Shown here piece by piece: positions 10,570-18,932 of a DNA stretch of 64,000 nucleotides. A program made the translations under genes and the position numbers. The notes beneath the pieces were generated by a model. The model saw nothing but the letters and a program-made list of their open reading frames with translations. It was not told the DNA's origin and did no database searches. The stretch covers positions 1 to 64,000 of IMG/VR virus record IMGVR_UViG_3300045051_000978; one strand, 5' to 3'. This stretch comes from a virus. The stretch's first letter is position 1. Every line of letters begins with the position of its first letter.

Positions 10570-12584
10570 GCTTCTTCCTCTTCGCTTTGGTCGAGCCCTG
10601 CGGCAACAGGAACGCTCGTTCCCATCAGACCGTAGAGCTTCTCTTCGTCGATCACCTCAACGCCGTGCTTCTTGGCTGCGTTGGCTTTGGTAGCTCCGGC
10701 ATCAGCACCCATGATCAAATAGTGCACCTTTGCGCTGACGCTGGACTTGACGGTCCCGCCAGCCGCTTCGATGCGACGAATGACCTGATCACGTGTGCCG
10801 GATTGCAATGAACCGGTGATGACGAAAACTTTGCCCGTAAGCGGACCGGCGGACGCGGTCTCCGCTTCGAGCTTGTACCCCAAAGCGACCAAGCGCTCCA
10901 CCTCTTCGGCGTTGGCTTCCAGGTACGAAACGAAGCTCGCAGTCTTGACGCGCCCAAGCACGCGCTGCATGGCCGACTGACCGAATTCGTTCGGCCGAAG
11001 CGCTTCGATCATCGCGTCCAGGTTGGGCCACTGCGTCGCCACGTCCTGGCACGTGCTCTTGCCCCAGCCCTCGATGCACAGCGCGTTGAGCTTGCGCCAG
11101 AGGGGCGCGCTTTTGGCCGCGGCAATGCCCTCGCTGACCTTCTTGCGCTGTGCCGGCTTGAGAAACGAAAAATCCGACGCTGCGAACAAGTCGGACAGCC
11201 GTCGGATTCCGTTTTCAACGAAGAGCTTGGCAACGACATCGCCACACCCGTCGATGTCGAGAGCGCCTTTGCCTGTGGCGTAGATCAATCGCGCTTCCAC
11301 CTGCTCGGCGCAGTCGGGATTGGCGCAGTACAGGTCCACGAAACCGGCCGGCTGCTCCAGGGGACCCTTGCAGCACGGGCACACCAGCGGGATTCTGTAG
11401 ACGCCTTCCAACGCCTTCTTGGCGAGGCCCATCACTTTCGGAATGATCTCGGCCGATTTCTCCACCAGGACCGAGTCCCCAATGTTGATCCCAAGGCGAA
11501 CGATTTCGTCCTGGTTGCAGAGCGATGCGCGCCGAACGGTCGTTCCGCCCAGGAGCACAGGTTCCAGCTCCGCCACGGGCGTGATACGCCCTGTGCGACC
11601 CACCTGGAGCGTCACGTCCAGAAGCTTGGTGGCCTTGCGCTCCGGCGGGTACTTGTAGGCGACTGCCCACTTGGGAGCCCGCGTTCCCTCGCCAAGCTCG
11701 CGCTGGCGGGCGAGGCTGTTGATCTTGAAGACGAGGCCGTCGGTCGCAACGCATAGGCTTTTTCGTCGAAAATCGGCGTCTGCGATTTCGCGCTCAAGCT
11801 GCGCTGGATTGCGAACCGTGACCACACGCGCAACCGCGTCGCTTTCGCGCACGACAGGAATCGTGTAAACGGTTTGGAACCCGAGTTCCTGAAAGAGCGC
11901 GATCAGCGCGTCGTGCGTGTCGATGCCCTCGATCTGGTTGGGCGTGCCGTGGGCCACGAACGAAAGCCGGCGCTTGGCGACCTCGGCCGGGTCCTTCAGT
12001 TTGAGCGTGCCGGCCGCGGCGTTGCGGGCGTTGGCAAAGGGCTCGTCACCGGCCTCCACAGCTTCCGCGTTCAGCTCCTCGAACACGGTGCTTTGCATGT
12101 ACACCTCGCCCGTCACCTCGATGTTCCGCGGGTCTCCCATCAGGCGCAGCGGGATGGTCTCGATGGTCCTCGCGTTGACCGTCACGTCATCGCCATGCTC
12201 GCCGTCGCCTCGCGTGACGGCCTTGACGAGCTTGCTGTCCACGTAGATCAGCTTCAGGGACAGCCCGTCGATCTTGGGCTCCAGGACGAGTTCGCGTTCG
12301 TCCTGCACGCCGCGCAGCACTTCGTCAGCTGTAAACGCGTTGTCCAACGAGAGCATCCGGCGTGCATGCTTGACCTTGCTGAACGAGACAACCGGAGCAC
12401 CGATGCGCTGGGTAGGGCTGCTGGGGTCGTGATGCTCGGGATGCTTCTGTTCCAGGTCTCGAAGCTCCCGGAAGAGCCTGTCGTATTCCTCGTCGGTCAC
12501 CGTCGGCGCAGCGAGGACGTGGTACTCGTGGTTGTATTGCGTGAGCAGCTCGCGCAGCTGCTCGATACGGTCAACAGGACTCAT
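10566..12584 (-). CDS. ligA: NAD-dependent DNA ligase
   Basis: 672 aa, the usual length of bacterial LigA. It seals nicks using NAD. Visible parts: N-terminal Ia/adenylation region, active site K-I-D-G (LEPKIDGLSLKL, about residue 105), oligonucleotide-binding region, Cys4 zinc finger (CPCCKGPL and CANPDC, about 400), helix-hairpin-helix region, and a C-terminal BRCT domain (GKVFVITGSLQSGTRD). Full-length with all key residues. Divergent from the gene at 12,600, with 15 nt between the two ATGs. Confidence 0.97.
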   Translation of the reverse strand: MSPVDRIEQLRELLTQYNHEYHVLAAPTVTDEEYDRLFRELRDLEQKHPEHHDPSSPTQRIGAPVVSFSKVKHARRMLSLDNAFTADEVLRGVQDERELVLEPKIDGLSLKLIYVDSKLVKAVTRGDGEHGDDVTVNARTIETIPLRLMGDPRNIEVTGEVYMQSTVFEELNAEAVEAGDEPFANARNAAAGTLKLKDPAEVAKRRLSFVAHGTPNQIEGIDTHDALIALFQELGFQTVYTIPVVRESDAVARVVTVRNPAQLEREIADADFRRKSLCVATDGLVFKINSLARQRELGEGTRAPKWAVAYKYPPERKATKLLDVTLQVGRTGRITPVAELEPVLLGGTTVRRASLCNQDEIVRLGINIGDSVLVEKSAEIIPKVMGLAKKALEGVYRIPLVCPCCKGPLEQPAGFVDLYCANPDCAEQVEARLIYATGKGALDIDGCGDVVAKLFVENGIRRLSDLFAASDFSFLKPAQRKKVSEGIAAAKSAPLWRKLNALCIEGWGKSTCQDVATQWPNLDAMIEALRPNEFGQSAMQRVLGRVKTASFVSYLEANAEEVERLVALGYKLEAETASAGPLTGKVFVITGSLQSGTRDQVIRRIEAAGGTVKSSVSAKVHYLIMGADAGATKANAAKKHGVEVIDEEKLYGLMGTSVPVAAGLDQSEEEEA

Positions 12585-12599
12585 GTTCTATTAGGGAAG
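12585..12599. promoter_or_regulatory. 15-nt divergent start region (CTATTA/TAATAG)
   Basis: The only sequence between two divergent ATGs is TTCTATTAGGGAAG-like. It provides an AT-rich TAnTA element in both directions and, on the plus strand, an AGGGA Shine-Dalgarno-like run. Both transcripts must start in or very near it, or inside the opposite gene. Confidence 0.4.
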
Positions 12600-13025
12600 A
12601 TGAATGAAATCGCCAATTTCGTCAGCAGCCTTGCACTGCTGGCTGCCGTCGCAATCGTGATCGTCGCCTGCGCGACGCTTTGCGATCCCTTCGTAAACGT
12701 CTTGAAGGCTCTTGAACGATTCCTGACGGCCAGCACGGACAAATTGTTTACAATTTCTGCGCCACAAGTCCAGCCTGAAAAAACGGCTGAACCTGAGAGG
12801 CCGAAAACCGTGCTGCCAGAAGAGGCGAAAGCCAAGCCAGAAGAGCCTCGGCCGAACGCCTATTGCATCGAGTGCGGAACGCCTATTCGGCGCGACCCGA
12901 TAAGCTCCATCGTTCTGCCAGGCACCTCGTACCTGACCTTTGAATGCGCCGAGTGTGGGGAGATGAGCCTGAAGCCGCAGCGCTCAACCGAGGAGGTTGG
13001 CAACGACGCGCAGAGCCCCACGTGA
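12600..13025 (+). CDS. Membrane-anchored zinc-ribbon protein, 141 aa
   Basis: One N-terminal transmembrane helix (LALLAAVAIVIVACATL), a Pro/Glu/Lys-rich linker (about 55-90), and a C-terminal four-Cys ribbon (CIECG at about 95 and CAECG at about 120). The ATG at 12,600 has AGGGA just upstream. The last 42 nt overlap the 3' end of the convergent gene at 12,984. Function unknown. Confidence 0.8.
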   Translation: MNEIANFVSSLALLAAVAIVIVACATLCDPFVNVLKALERFLTASTDKLFTISAPQVQPEKTAEPERPKTVLPEEAKAKPEEPRPNAYCIECGTPIRRDPISSIVLPGTSYLTFECAECGEMSLKPQRSTEEVGNDAQSPT

Positions 13026-14135
13026 GGACTCTTCCGTCTGCTGATCAGCCTTGATGTCGGCGACGAGCTGCTTGATCTGTCGCACCACTGCTGGGTCGCC
13101 GTCCGCGATGCCCTGCATGATGCTCTGCACCTGGCTGGCCGGCATTCTGACGATCTGATCGTAGACGTAGGGCATCAGGTTCTGGTCGTCGCCAAGAAGC
13201 TGAAGGAAACGCCGGTACAGCGGGGCTCCGATGTTGATGTCCCAGGTTTCTCCACCCAGCGTATCCGCCTGACCCTGCGCGTACTTGCGCGTCTCCGGAT
13301 CGTCCTCGTCCGAATAGCTGAGGAACTCCATCAGGCCCTTGGTCAGCTCCTGAATCAGGACCGGGAACGCCACTGCCTCTGCGTGGATTTCGGTGACGCC
13401 GTCGTCGCCAGCACGCAGCTGAACACGCCCGCCAGCCCCGCCACCCATCTGCTGCATCTGTGCCTGCATCTCCTCGGGGACCGCCCAGTACATGAACTCC
13501 CCGAACGACATCATCATGCCGAACGACTGCAACAGACGCGGATCGATCTGGTTGATCCTGTCGGCCACCTGGTGGTAGGCGTAGTTCTTGTTGATCGCCG
13601 CACCCTGGATCATCGCGTTGATGAACCGGCGCTTCTGCTTCTCGGCGTCGAGTTCGGCCGCGATTTGAGGCACGTTCAGCTGCTGAGCTGCTGCGGGTGG
13701 CGGCGCGGCCGGCGCGTGGCGCATGCCGGCGGTGCGCACCTGCATCACCAGCTTGGCGATGATGCGCAGATCGCCTGCTTCCACCGCCTGACGAGCCGTG
13801 GAGAACTCCGGCAACGACAGCACGACCTCAACTGCGGCCTGCTCCAGCTCGTCCTTGTGCTGCGCCTGAACCTGCATCGAGTGCTGCATCGCCCGCATGA
13901 AGAGCTGCTGCACCGAACCAGGATTCTGCTGAATCTGCTGCGGCGTCAGACCAGAATAGCGCGCCAGCTTGGCGATGACGGCGCGGTACTGCTCAGCACC
14001 CAATCGCTCGACGCTCTGGTTCGAGAGTCGATACGGATGGCCACCCTGCTCGATTTTTCGGCGGCGTCCACGGTCGATGAAATCCGGGTCCCCACCCAGG
14101 TCCATCGCCATCTCGAACAGGGAGCGGGCGTTCAT
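12984..14135 (-). CDS. Large hypothetical, possibly virion-associated, 383 aa
   Basis: Starts MNARSLFEMAMDLGGDPDF, helical throughout, Gln- and Met-rich (QQIQQNPGSVQQLFMRAMQH), with a Pro/Ala linker at about 160 and a Gly-rich turn (MGGGAGG). No enzyme motif. The start at 14,135 overlaps the stop of the upstream gene; the longer frame upstream overlaps that gene. A structural role is inferred from composition only. Confidence 0.75.
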   Translation of the reverse strand: MNARSLFEMAMDLGGDPDFIDRGRRRKIEQGGHPYRLSNQSVERLGAEQYRAVIAKLARYSGLTPQQIQQNPGSVQQLFMRAMQHSMQVQAQHKDELEQAAVEVVLSLPEFSTARQAVEAGDLRIIAKLVMQVRTAGMRHAPAAPPPAAAQQLNVPQIAAELDAEKQKRRFINAMIQGAAINKNYAYHQVADRINQIDPRLLQSFGMMMSFGEFMYWAVPEEMQAQMQQMGGGAGGRVQLRAGDDGVTEIHAEAVAFPVLIQELTKGLMEFLSYSDEDDPETRKYAQGQADTLGGETWDINIGAPLYRRFLQLLGDDQNLMPYVYDQIVRMPASQVQSIMQGIADGDPAVVRQIKQLVADIKADQQTEESSRGALRVVANLLG

Positions 14136-14371
14136 GCGAAGAGATCGCGAGCGCGTGGCGAGCGACGTGCCGATTCGACGGCGCATGCCTTGGGAGCCGG
14201 CTCCTCGCCAGGCGTTACGCCGCGACGACGCCAGGGATTCTCGTACTTGCGCGGCTTCGGCTCGGCCGGAGCCTCCTTGGGCTTGGTGACGGGCTTCGTA
14301 GCGGGCTTGGTTGGGGCCGGAGCCGCCGGAGCAGCCTCAATCAAGGTTTCGATGATCTGACGCGCCTTCAT
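14132..14371 (-). CDS. Pro/Ala/Lys-rich small protein, 79 aa
   Basis: MKARQIIETLIEAAP followed by repeats of PTKPATKPVTKPKEAP and a basic C-terminus. The N-terminal amphipathic stretch resembles the LLE segment of other proteins here, and the rest looks disordered. Preceded by TAGTTA 7 nt before the ATG. A good candidate for a packaged or DNA-binding accessory protein (inference). Confidence 0.7.
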   Translation of the reverse strand: MKARQIIETLIEAAPAAPAPTKPATKPVTKPKEAPAEPKPRKYENPWRRRGVTPGEEPAPKACAVESARRSPRARDLFA

Positions 14372-14378
14372 GCTGCGG

Positions 14379-14384
14379 TAACTA
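14379..14384 (-). promoter_or_regulatory. TAnTTA start element (TAGTTA)
   Basis: TAGTTA begins with the TAG stop of the polymerase gene and lies 7 nt before the ATG at 14,371. Confidence 0.45.
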
Positions 14385-17300
14385 CGCCGCCAGGAGAGCG
14401 TCCCAATCGATCTTGTCGTGCGGTATCACGGGAATCTTGACCGAGTCGTAGTAGGTCAAACCGACTTCGCAGTCACCCACGATGGGCACCGTCAACCAGG
14501 ACAGATCGTACGCGTCGCCAAACAGGCCCTTCATGACCTCAGGGAAGTTGTTCAGCACGTCGTGAACGATGGCGTGCACCCTGGGCAGTTCCGAGCGCAC
14601 CGCGTCAATCAGCAGCGAGTCGTGCACCGTCGATACCAGCACGGACTCCAGCCCCTCAGCCCGCATCAACAGCTCGATGGCGCGCAGTGCCGTCAGCATC
14701 ATGTCCGAAGCCGTACTCTGGATGACGTGGTTGCAGCCAGCGCGCAGCGCTTTGGCCGCAGCTTCCCGGTCGTCGCCGAAAACTTCCTCAAGGATGCGCA
14801 CGCGGCCGAAGACCGAAACGGCCACACCCGTCTCCGTGATGAAGCGCTTGTAGTAGCTCAGGAATTTGCGCAGAGACGGGTAAGCATCGAAGAAGGCTTC
14901 GATGATTTTCTCGCACTCCTCCTGGCTCATGTACACTTCGTTGTTCGCCAGGATCGTTTGCAGACCGAGCGCTCCGCCGCCGTAGCCTGTCAAAAAGTTT
15001 ACAGTTTTGCCAATGCGCCGTTTCAGCTCCAGTTCCTTGCGCTCGGCCGTGCGCCCCTCCTTGTCCAGCTTCTCGAAGTATTCCTTGGAAAAGTTCTCGT
15101 ACGGCAGTTTGTAGATTCGACTGGTGGTGAGCGTGTGCAGGTCGGTTTTGTCGTAGTACGCCTTGATCATCGTCGGATCACCGCAGGCGCACGCCATCAG
15201 CCGAAGCTCGATCTGAGAAAGGTCGGCCTGGTACATGCACCCGCGTTCGCCAAACCGCGAGACGAACAGCTGCTTGACCAGGCCCTTGTTGGGCAGCTGC
15301 TGAAGATTCGGATCGCGTGAGCTGAGCCGACCCGTTCGCGTACCCGTCAACAAAAACTGCGCATGCACGCAGCTGTCCCAGCAAAGGTGCGCATCCTTTT
15401 CGCGCTCCTTTTTGTCGATGTCACCCTCGAAGATGTTCCGTAGAGGCCGAATGTAGGTCGAGTAGAGCTTGAAAACCTGACGGTACTTCTGAAGCGGCCG
15501 GACCTCCGGATGATCGACAGCCAGCTTGTTGAGCGTGAACTTGTCCAGCGCCGCGTACTTCAGCTTGTCCTCTTCCGTCATCTCGCCGGCAGCGATACGC
15601 TTTTCCCATTCCTCTGGCAGTTCACCGAACAGCTTACGTCCGGACTTGGTCAGGCGCTGCACTGGCAGGTTGAGCAAGCCGAACAGGATGTAGCGAAGAT
15701 GGGCTTTGTTTTCGAGGTCAAGATGCCAGTCTGGGTCTTGGGCAAGTTCAGCCTCGCACCAGTTCTTGATCGCCTCGTTGACCTCGCTGACTTTCTTGCG
15801 TGCGTCACGAACCTCACGTGGAAAGGTTTGCTCAAACTCAGTCAGCACGCCCCGGTCCACGTACATGCCGCGAGCCATGACGCACATCAGCGTCCGCGCT
15901 GCCGGCGACATGACGTTTTCGTAAACCCACTTGCGCGATGGCGTCTCAAACATCCTGAAGTGGCCGGGACGATCCGGGTCAGCCAGTGGAATTTTGTAAA
16001 CCTTGACGCTCCCCAGACGCTCATCCAAAACTTCACGTGCCTGGTAGCACGTCTCAACATCGCCCATGATGTACGGGACAACGTGCGTTGGATAAAACTC
16101 CTCCTCGATGTTCAGGTAATGCGGGTTCGGCTCTTCCGGATGCTCGACCTTGCTCGACTTCCGCGCCTTCTTCTTTTTCTTGCCGTCAGGCTCTTCTGTT
16201 TCCTCCGCGGCTGGCGGTGTTTCCTCCGCTTTTACCGGCGTCTCTTCCGATGGAGCACGTTCGACCAAGTCCTCGTCTAGTTTGACTGCCTTACGCGACC
16301 CTGGATGCAGCTGCCACTCGCGCCGGGCAATCAACATGGTCATGTCTTCCTCGTACCCAGCCATGTCCTTGGCGTACAGGTAAGCGAGCATCTCCAGTCC
16401 GAGCGTGCCTCTGGTCTGGCGCAGCGTGTAAGCCATGTGCCAGGTATCCCAGAGAAAAGCGTTCGCCAGGGCAACCAGGTGTGCATCCCAAGCCCTATTG
16501 AATTCTGTAGACGTTTTGCGAAGCGTGTCCAGGTCAGCGTTAGTCTTGTAGCCGTAGACCGCGAACTCGGGACGCTTGACGTTGAAAAGCGTATACAAAA
16601 AGTCAAACGTCGCATTATGCGCAACCAGCTTCGAGCACGACAGCGCATCCAGCACCAAGGGCGAAAGCCAGTCGATGTGATCGACGATCTTGTTGTCGTA
16701 GTGGCTTGACCTGAAGTTCCATGGAAATCCAAGCGACCTGGGCTCGCCTGACGATGGATTGGTCCAGCGAAACATCATCGCCACGATGGCCGCATCGACA
16801 GCCAGAGGCTTCAGGCCGGTCGTTTCCGTGTCGAAGCAGACCACCATGCCGGGGTTGTTGATGATCTCACGCAAGCCGGCAGCAACCTCGTCCGGATTGT
16901 TCGTGTACCGATACCACGGGCGCAGGTACGTGTTGGGCTCAATACCTTCCCGTGCCGCAATCAGTGCCTCCTTGATGGCCTTGCGCCAGCGCGTCGTGAC
17001 GTTCGGATTCTGCTTCTGGCGGATGAGCCGGGGCGTCTGAATCGGAATGATCGGTATGCGAAACTGCGTCGGCGCTGGCCCAAACAACGGGTGCCCGACG
17101 ATCATCTCTTGATCGTCGGCCGGATTCGGCCGCGGCGACATGAACTGCTCGTCCATCAGCCAGTCGTCAGGCCACCCGCGGTACGTCAGTACCTTACCCT
17201 GCCAATCTTCGGCGTTGCTTTTGTGGCAGAGGGCTCCGAGCGCCACGGTGCCCACCGCCAGGATCAGCTGAGGCGGGTTGAACATCAGCTCCTCGACAAT

Positions 17301-17828
17301 GTGAAATCGGCACCAGTTCGCTTTGACCTTGAGGTTGGCCTTGCGCGTGCGATCAGCGCACCGAACAACAGGAACCCACCTGATCTGGTCCATGGAGACG
17401 CCCGTTTCGCTCTCCAGGTCCTCGATCATCCTGCGCATGTAGCCGTTGTTGCCGGCGCTGGCCAGAGTCGGCTGGTCGTCTTCGATGCTCGTGACGCCTT
17501 CGTAAACAATTGTGACGAGCGGATTTTTCGGACCTTCGTACGGTCGGAACGCGGCTTTGCACCCGTTGAGGTACATCGCGCATTGTTTACAAATCGGCGA
17601 ATCCGGCCCAGGCTTCAGCTCGTTGGGCGGAATCGGAGAATGCGGGTCGAAAACCAGCTCGCGCCGATCACCGTTCTGAGTAATACCGTGCCAGTATTCG
17701 AGGACATCCCGGTAGCGCTTGGAGATCAGCGTCTTCGTCATTTCACGCCCGGCCGGATCGAGGTAGACGACCTGGTCTTTCTTCGCCGTTCTCAGACGAC
17801 GCACGGGCTTGTCGGTTATGTCTCCCAC
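14382..17828 (-). CDS. DNA polymerase I family with N-terminal uracil-DNA-glycosylase-like domain, about 1,148 aa
   Basis: Replicative family-A polymerase. The N-terminal about 260 residues match the family-4/5 UDG fold: CKQC, a third Cys, then RCAD..NWC, the spacing of the 4Fe-4S ligands, and FNPPQLILAVG. The usual GEAPG motif is replaced, so glycosylase activity is doubtful. Next come a 3'-5' exonuclease (VVCFDTETTGLKPL), a Lys/Glu-rich insertion (about 545-585), and polymerase motifs A (DLSQIELRLMA), B (RRIGKTVNFLTGYGGG) and C (STVHDSLL). Start uncertain: I chose GTG 17,828, preceded by CTACAGGGC like other starts here; the frame is open to 17,864. Confidence 0.93.
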   Translation of the reverse strand: MGDITDKPVRRLRTAKKDQVVYLDPAGREMTKTLISKRYRDVLEYWHGITQNGDRRELVFDPHSPIPPNELKPGPDSPICKQCAMYLNGCKAAFRPYEGPKNPLVTIVYEGVTSIEDDQPTLASAGNNGYMRRMIEDLESETGVSMDQIRWVPVVRCADRTRKANLKVKANWCRFHIVEELMFNPPQLILAVGTVALGALCHKSNAEDWQGKVLTYRGWPDDWLMDEQFMSPRPNPADDQEMIVGHPLFGPAPTQFRIPIIPIQTPRLIRQKQNPNVTTRWRKAIKEALIAAREGIEPNTYLRPWYRYTNNPDEVAAGLREIINNPGMVVCFDTETTGLKPLAVDAAIVAMMFRWTNPSSGEPRSLGFPWNFRSSHYDNKIVDHIDWLSPLVLDALSCSKLVAHNATFDFLYTLFNVKRPEFAVYGYKTNADLDTLRKTSTEFNRAWDAHLVALANAFLWDTWHMAYTLRQTRGTLGLEMLAYLYAKDMAGYEEDMTMLIARREWQLHPGSRKAVKLDEDLVERAPSEETPVKAEETPPAAEETEEPDGKKKKKARKSSKVEHPEEPNPHYLNIEEEFYPTHVVPYIMGDVETCYQAREVLDERLGSVKVYKIPLADPDRPGHFRMFETPSRKWVYENVMSPAARTLMCVMARGMYVDRGVLTEFEQTFPREVRDARKKVSEVNEAIKNWCEAELAQDPDWHLDLENKAHLRYILFGLLNLPVQRLTKSGRKLFGELPEEWEKRIAAGEMTEEDKLKYAALDKFTLNKLAVDHPEVRPLQKYRQVFKLYSTYIRPLRNIFEGDIDKKEREKDAHLCWDSCVHAQFLLTGTRTGRLSSRDPNLQQLPNKGLVKQLFVSRFGERGCMYQADLSQIELRLMACACGDPTMIKAYYDKTDLHTLTTSRIYKLPYENFSKEYFEKLDKEGRTAERKELELKRRIGKTVNFLTGYGGGALGLQTILANNEVYMSQEECEKIIEAFFDAYPSLRKFLSYYKRFITETGVAVSVFGRVRILEEVFGDDREAAAKALRAGCNHVIQSTASDMMLTALRAIELLMRAEGLESVLVSTVHDSLLIDAVRSELPRVHAIVHDVLNNFPEVMKGLFGDAYDLSWLTVPIVGDCEVGLTYYDSVKIPVIPHDKIDWDALLAA

Positions 17829-17844
17829 GCCCTGTAGAACAGCA

Positions 17845-18924
17845 ATGGAACGCACACCTTTCAAAGCACCCCTGCCGTGCTACGGATTCGAGCTGAACCT
17901 GAGTGACCCGCGCTGTCGTGCATGCGAGCACCAGACTGGGTGCTCAAAGAGCATGGGTCGCCGTAGCCGTCAAATTCCACTGCGCAAGGCCGTCTTCAAC
18001 TTGATGCCTGAAAAGCTCGACGACACGAGCGCTGTATACGAAACGGAAGACCCTGAATACTCGTCCATGCACCGCGTTTACACGTTGTGCTACATGACGA
18101 TCTTCAACAAGTCGCCGAAAAACGCGCATCGCGTCCTGGAGTATCGGGACGAGATCGCCAGCGAAGCGCGCCAGGCCAAATGCTCGATCCGAATGTACAT
18201 GCTGGCAGCGATGCTTGGCTACGAGCGTGAAAGGGAACGAGCAGCGGAAGGTGCAGCCGCGACGGGTCACGTGGACCGCGAGTACAGCGTTGAAATGCAC
18301 CCTAAATTTCTTGTAAACAAAAGAGCAGCGCAGTACGTCGAAATCTACGGCGATCTTTGTCGGCAGCAGTTTGGCACCTTCAACGCCTCAGAGCTGAACA
18401 TGCTGATGCGTGGTCAGCGTGGCGTTATTACCGAACTGCACACCAAGATTCTGTACAGTGAGGTCATCGCCGGCAAATTCATCGTGGCAATGAAAGCCAA
18501 TCGAGCCGGTCAAGTAGAGGAGGAACTCTACCGACGGTTTGAGACCGCACTCGACCCGCACTGGCTCGCCGTTGAACCGTCGTACGTGGAGCAGATCATA
18601 AGTCCGTTCATCCGCGAGCGCTTTGGAACGAAGACTGAGCAGAACCACAGACACAACGTCATCTCCGTGCTGAAGCTGCTGAAGGAAAAACCGACTGCGG
18701 GTAGCGCCGTCCATTTCGCACGCAGCGCCGTCATGCCGCAGGCCGTGGAACGCGTTCTAGCTACCCACAGGTACAACCCGGACGATTTCGAGATCGAGGC
18801 ATCAACCGTCACAAACGCCTTTGCGTTCTGGAAAGACCTTGGGCGCGCCATACAGCAGATGTACTGCTTGTCCGTATACAGATCGCAAATCGAAGAAAAT
18901 CCTGAGGAACCGTATTTCGCGTAG
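17845..18924 (+). CDS. Replication-module protein of unknown function, 359 aa
   Basis: Starts MERTPFKAPLPCYG. The N-terminus has C-x2-C-like spacing (CRACEHQTGC), possibly a metal site. The rest is helical and charged without Walker or nuclease motifs. Divergent from the polymerase (16 nt between starts) and 8 nt upstream of the helicase, so a helicase loader, primase-associated or recombination role is plausible but unproven. The upstream ATG at 17,809 is inside the polymerase gene, so I prefer 17,845. Confidence 0.8.
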   Translation: MERTPFKAPLPCYGFELNLSDPRCRACEHQTGCSKSMGRRSRQIPLRKAVFNLMPEKLDDTSAVYETEDPEYSSMHRVYTLCYMTIFNKSPKNAHRVLEYRDEIASEARQAKCSIRMYMLAAMLGYERERERAAEGAAATGHVDREYSVEMHPKFLVNKRAAQYVEIYGDLCRQQFGTFNASELNMLMRGQRGVITELHTKILYSEVIAGKFIVAMKANRAGQVEEELYRRFETALDPHWLAVEPSYVEQIISPFIRERFGTKTEQNHRHNVISVLKLLKEKPTAGSAVHFARSAVMPQAVERVLATHRYNPDDFEIEASTVTNAFAFWKDLGRAIQQMYCLSVYRSQIEENPEEPYFA

Positions 18925-18932
18925 GGACCTGC

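Noticed and set aside
10566-12584. RNA ligase that could join the tRNA halves
   Set aside because: The only ligase in the window is a full-length NAD-dependent DNA ligase with BRCT domain, which acts on DNA; no T4 Rnl- or RtcB-like gene was seen here.
13383-14360. Several long plus-strand frames opposite the 12,984 gene, polymerase and baseplate genes
   Set aside because: Arg/His-rich antisense shadows typical of GC-rich coding DNA, without starts or domains.
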